From positions 1 through 8,819 of the forward strand of contig VBEQ01000211.1 of the NCBI GenBank assembly GCA_005881235.1: DNA of 8,819 nt, read 5' to 3'. The translations under genes and the position numbers were made by a program. This DNA comes from Chloroflexota bacterium. GTDB taxonomy: Bacteria > Chloroflexota > Dormibacteria > CF-121. Positions 6,269-8,819 of this stretch are shown here, one piece after another (within the stretch, counting starts at the first letter, position 1; every line of letters starts with the position of its first letter). The notes under the pieces were generated by a model. It saw nothing but the letters and a program-made list of their open reading frames with translations. It was not told the DNA's origin and did not search any database.

Positions 6269-8819
6269 ATGTCGATCCCGCCCGTCCTGGCGATGCCCGG
6301 CGGCCGCGCCGTCGGGCACCTGAAGCGGGTCGGCGGTCGTGGGTTGCTCGCGTTGCTGGCGGCGGCCGTCATCATGCTCGTCTCGGTGCTCGGCGCGCTC
6401 TTGCCGGACGCGACCTTGCCCCTCACCTGGTACGTGCCCGTTCTCGACAGCGCCATGCTGGTCACGCTCGCGGTCGTGCTCTTCCTCTCGTCCAGCGACG
6501 TGATCATCCGCCGCCACGGCCGGTTGCTGCCCCTGGCCTTCGTCAGCGTCGTCCTCGGCATGGTGTGGCTCCAGCACATGCTGACCTTCCCGGGCGTCGC
6601 CCCTTTCACGCTACCGTTGGTGACAAACCAGACGGCGCCCTTCCTCTTCCAGGCCGGGCACATCGGCACGCCCGCGCTCTTCGGCTGGATCCTGTTCCAC
6701 CGCGCGGGTCCGCTGGCCCAGCCGCGGCGGTCACTGTCCCGGACCCTGGCCCTGGCGCTCGGCTTGAGTATCGCTGCCGTCGCCGTGACGGCTGGGCTCG
6801 CTCGCATCCTGCCGCCGCTCATCGTCAATGGTCGCTTCACCGGACTCAACACCCTGCTGCAGGCCGTCCCATTTCTCGTCCTCGCTGCTGTCGCCGTCGC
6901 GTACCGGCGGGCGCGGAGCCCGGAACGCCGCATCGAGACGAGCGTGATCGCCGGCTTGATCTTCGTCAGTGTCGAAACGATGGTCTTCATGTTCATGCAG
7001 GCTCGTTACGACGGATTCTGGTATGTCGGGCATGGCTTGATGCTGCTGCCCTGCGTCGCGCTCCTGGTTGGCACCATCGGTCTCTACACGGCCGCCCGCC
7101 GGGATGCCGAGGTCCAGCTACGGGTCGTGGAACAGCTGAAGGCGTCACAGCAACGGCTCCAGGTCATCATCGACACCTCGCCAAGCGCCGTCATCAGCGC
7201 GGATGAGACTGGCTTGATCACCGGCTGGAACCGTAAGGCGGAGGAGATCTTCGGCTGGTCCCACGATGAAGCCCTGGGGCGGACCCTGACCGGCACGATC
7301 ATTCCTCGTCGCTACCGCGACGCCCACCAGCGAGGTCTGGCTCGCTTCATCGAGACCGGTGAGGGCCGGCTCCTGGGCGAGACCGTCGAGCTGGCCGGCC
7401 TTCATCGCGACGGCCATGAGTTTCCGGTCGAAATCTCCGTAACCGCCACGGCGCGCTCCACGTCTCGCGTCGATTTTGTCGCGTTCATCAACGACGTCAG
7501 TCAGCGCCGGATGGCCGAACGCCTTCGCGGCGTTCAGTTCGCCGTGACCCGTCCACTGGCCAACGCGGCAACGTGGGCCGAAGCGGCCCCCCAGGTGCTC
7601 CGCGGCATTTGCGAGACCCTCGGCTGGGCCGCGGGCGAGTTCTGGCGGGTGGACCGGGAGGCCAACGTGCTTCGCTGGGAGTGCGGCTGGCATCGCCCCT
7701 CGAAGGACTTCGGTGCCTTCCTGGAAGTCAGCCAGGAACTGACCTACGGCCGCGGTGAGGATCTCCTGGGCCGCGTCTGGCGGACGGGCCGCGCCGCATC
7801 CATCGACGATGTCGCGGCCGAGGATTCACCGCGCGCGTGGGCCGCGAGCCGGGCCGGTCTGCACGCCAAGTTCGCCTTCGCCGTCACCAACGGGCGGAAG
7901 GTGACGGGCGTCATCGCGCTCTTCAGCCATGACCGCCGCTCGCTCGACCGCGCCATGCTGCGGGTGATGGCCGACATCGGAAGCCAGATCGGCCAGTTCA
8001 TCGAGCGGCGCCGCGCCGAGGAAGAACTGCGGCACAGTGGCGAGCGCATCCGCGCCATCCTGGACAACGTGGCCGACGGCATCATCACGGTCGACGAGCG
8101 CCTGGTGGTTCGCTCCTACAACCCGGCGGCCGAGCGGCTCTTCGGCCACGTGGCCGAGGAAGTGATCGGCAAAGACTTCGCGCGCTTGATCGGCGAACCG
8201 TACCGTGCGGAGGTCAAGCCCCGGCTACGGGCCTACCTGCGGGCTCAGCAAGGGCTCTTCCCGATGGGAAGCCACGAGACGGTCGGCCTACGAAAAGATG
8301 GCACGACCTTCCCGATGGAGTTCAACGTCGGCTGGCTCGGACCGCAGCGGTTGGTCATCGGCAGCCTGCGCGACGTCTCCGAACGCAAAGCCGAAACCGA
8401 GGCGCTCCAGTATCAGGCGCTTCACGATTCGCTCACAGGGCTGCCCAACCGCACGTTTCTCCGCGAGCGCCTGGAAGAAACGATTCGTGCCGGCGAGCGC
8501 GAGATGAAACCGTGCGCGCTGCTCCTCATGGACCTCGACGGCTTCAAGAGCGTGAATGACAGCCTCGGCCACGAGGTCGGTGACCGTCTGTTGCGAGAGG
8601 TGAGCCACCGAATGCGGGGCGTGCTGCGCAAGGCGGATACCATTTCCCGCTACGGTGGAGACGAGTTTGCCGTGGTGCCCTGGGGTGCAACGGATGTCCC
8701 GCGGGCGGTGCTGATCGCGGAAAAAATCGTGGAGGCCGTCGGCAAGCCGATCACGATCGACGACCAGCCGATCACGGTCAACATGAGTATTGGGATCGCC
8801 GTCTTCCCGCAGCATGCCG
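6269..8819 (+). CDS. Membrane-bound multi-sensor diguanylate cyclase: MASE4-like, PAS, GAF, PAS, GGDEF (3' end outside window)
   Basis: Open for 850 codons to the window edge. The GGDEF domain makes c-di-GMP from two GTP. Residues 25-275 hold about eight hydrophobic segments and resemble MASE4 membrane sensor domains (for example NQTAPFLFQAGHIG, 120-133). A charged helix (276-298) leads to PAS1 (about 293-412, with GWNRKAEEIFGW and HRDGHEFPVEISV), a GAF-like domain (about 420-580), a helix, PAS2 (about 590-705, with YNPAAERLFG and LRKDGTTFPMEF) and GGDEF (about 717 onward). The last has HDSLTGLPNR, the metal-binding MDLDGFKSVND (754-764), the active-site GGDEF at 796-800 and an RxxD inhibitory site (RKAD, 787-790) exactly five residues before it. 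It should therefore be catalytically active and product-inhibited. The domain is cut near its end, and an EAL domain may follow. ATG 6269 is the first usual start after an in-frame stop at 6200; no Shine-Dalgarno sequence is visible. The ligand is unknown. Confidence 0.9.
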   Translation, partial: MSIPPVLAMPGGRAVGHLKRVGGRGLLALLAAAVIMLVSVLGALLPDATLPLTWYVPVLDSAMLVTLAVVLFLSSSDVIIRRHGRLLPLAFVSVVLGMVWLQHMLTFPGVAPFTLPLVTNQTAPFLFQAGHIGTPALFGWILFHRAGPLAQPRRSLSRTLALALGLSIAAVAVTAGLARILPPLIVNGRFTGLNTLLQAVPFLVLAAVAVAYRRARSPERRIETSVIAGLIFVSVETMVFMFMQARYDGFWYVGHGLMLLPCVALLVGTIGLYTAARRDAEVQLRVVEQLKASQQRLQVIIDTSPSAVISADETGLITGWNRKAEEIFGWSHDEALGRTLTGTIIPRRYRDAHQRGLARFIETGEGRLLGETVELAGLHRDGHEFPVEISVTATARSTSRVDFVAFINDVSQRRMAERLRGVQFAVTRPLANAATWAEAAPQVLRGICETLGWAAGEFWRVDREANVLRWECGWHRPSKDFGAFLEVSQELTYGRGEDLLGRVWRTGRAASIDDVAAEDSPRAWAASRAGLHAKFAFAVTNGRKVTGVIALFSHDRRSLDRAMLRVMADIGSQIGQFIERRRAEEELRHSGERIRAILDNVADGIITVDERLVVRSYNPAAERLFGHVAEEVIGKDFARLIGEPYRAEVKPRLRAYLRAQQGLFPMGSHETVGLRKDGTTFPMEFNVGWLGPQRLVIGSLRDVSERKAETEALQYQALHDSLTGLPNRTFLRERLEETIRAGEREMKPCALLLMDLDGFKSVNDSLGHEVGDRLLREVSHRMRGVLRKADTISRYGGDEFAVVPWGATDVPRAVLIAEKIVEAVGKPITIDDQPITVNMSIGIAVFPQHA

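Noticed and set aside
6187..6996. Minus-strand open frame (269 codons) opposite the start of the cyclase gene
   Set aside because: The plus-strand frame encodes a coherent membrane domain followed by PAS, GAF and GGDEF domains. The antisense product is Thr/Arg/Ser-rich and unrecognisable.

Overview
The window is 8.8 kb of GC-rich, tightly packed bacterial DNA. All five genes lie on the + strand, and neither end of the window falls between genes. From left to right: the 3' part of a phosphoribosyltransferase of the COG1926 type (2-484); a 455-residue protein with a DUF4388/PATAN-like head, a very long proline-rich linker and a small unrecognised C-terminal region (535-1902); a PcrA/UvrD-type DNA helicase (1958-4162); NAD-dependent DNA ligase LigA (4159-6183); and the first 850 codons of a membrane-anchored multi-sensor diguanylate cyclase (6269 to the window end, no stop reached).

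The organism is probably a free-living, high-GC bacterium with developed c-di-GMP signalling. GTG, TTG and ATG starts are all used, and none of the four visible starts has a well-placed Shine-Dalgarno sequence. Two starts (pcrA and the cyclase gene) instead sit just downstream of a -10-like hexamer, as expected for leaderless or very-short-leader mRNAs. This style, with the DUF4388 protein and the gene order, would suit the Chloroflexota/Dormibacterota/Actinomycetota side of the tree. That placement is a guess, as the window holds no rRNA or other phylogenetic marker that I can compare.

The functional core is pcrA-ligA. The ligase start codon overlaps the helicase stop codon (GTGA), so the unwinding and nick-sealing enzymes are very likely co-transcribed and translationally coupled, with a likely promoter just before pcrA. 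The phosphoribosyltransferase and the DUF4388 protein lie upstream with short gaps (50 and 55 nt). The sensor cyclase is separated from ligA by an 85-nt, comparatively AT-rich spacer with phased T(A/G)AC/GAAC motifs and a -10-like element, and is probably its own transcription unit.

No RNA gene, mobile element, CRISPR array or convincing intrinsic terminator was found. No gene-free stretch exceeds 85 nt. The most interesting parts are the multi-sensor cyclase, the DUF4388/proline-rich protein with its unknown C-terminus, and the ligA-cyclase spacer. I do not see evidence for a wholly new multi-gene system here.
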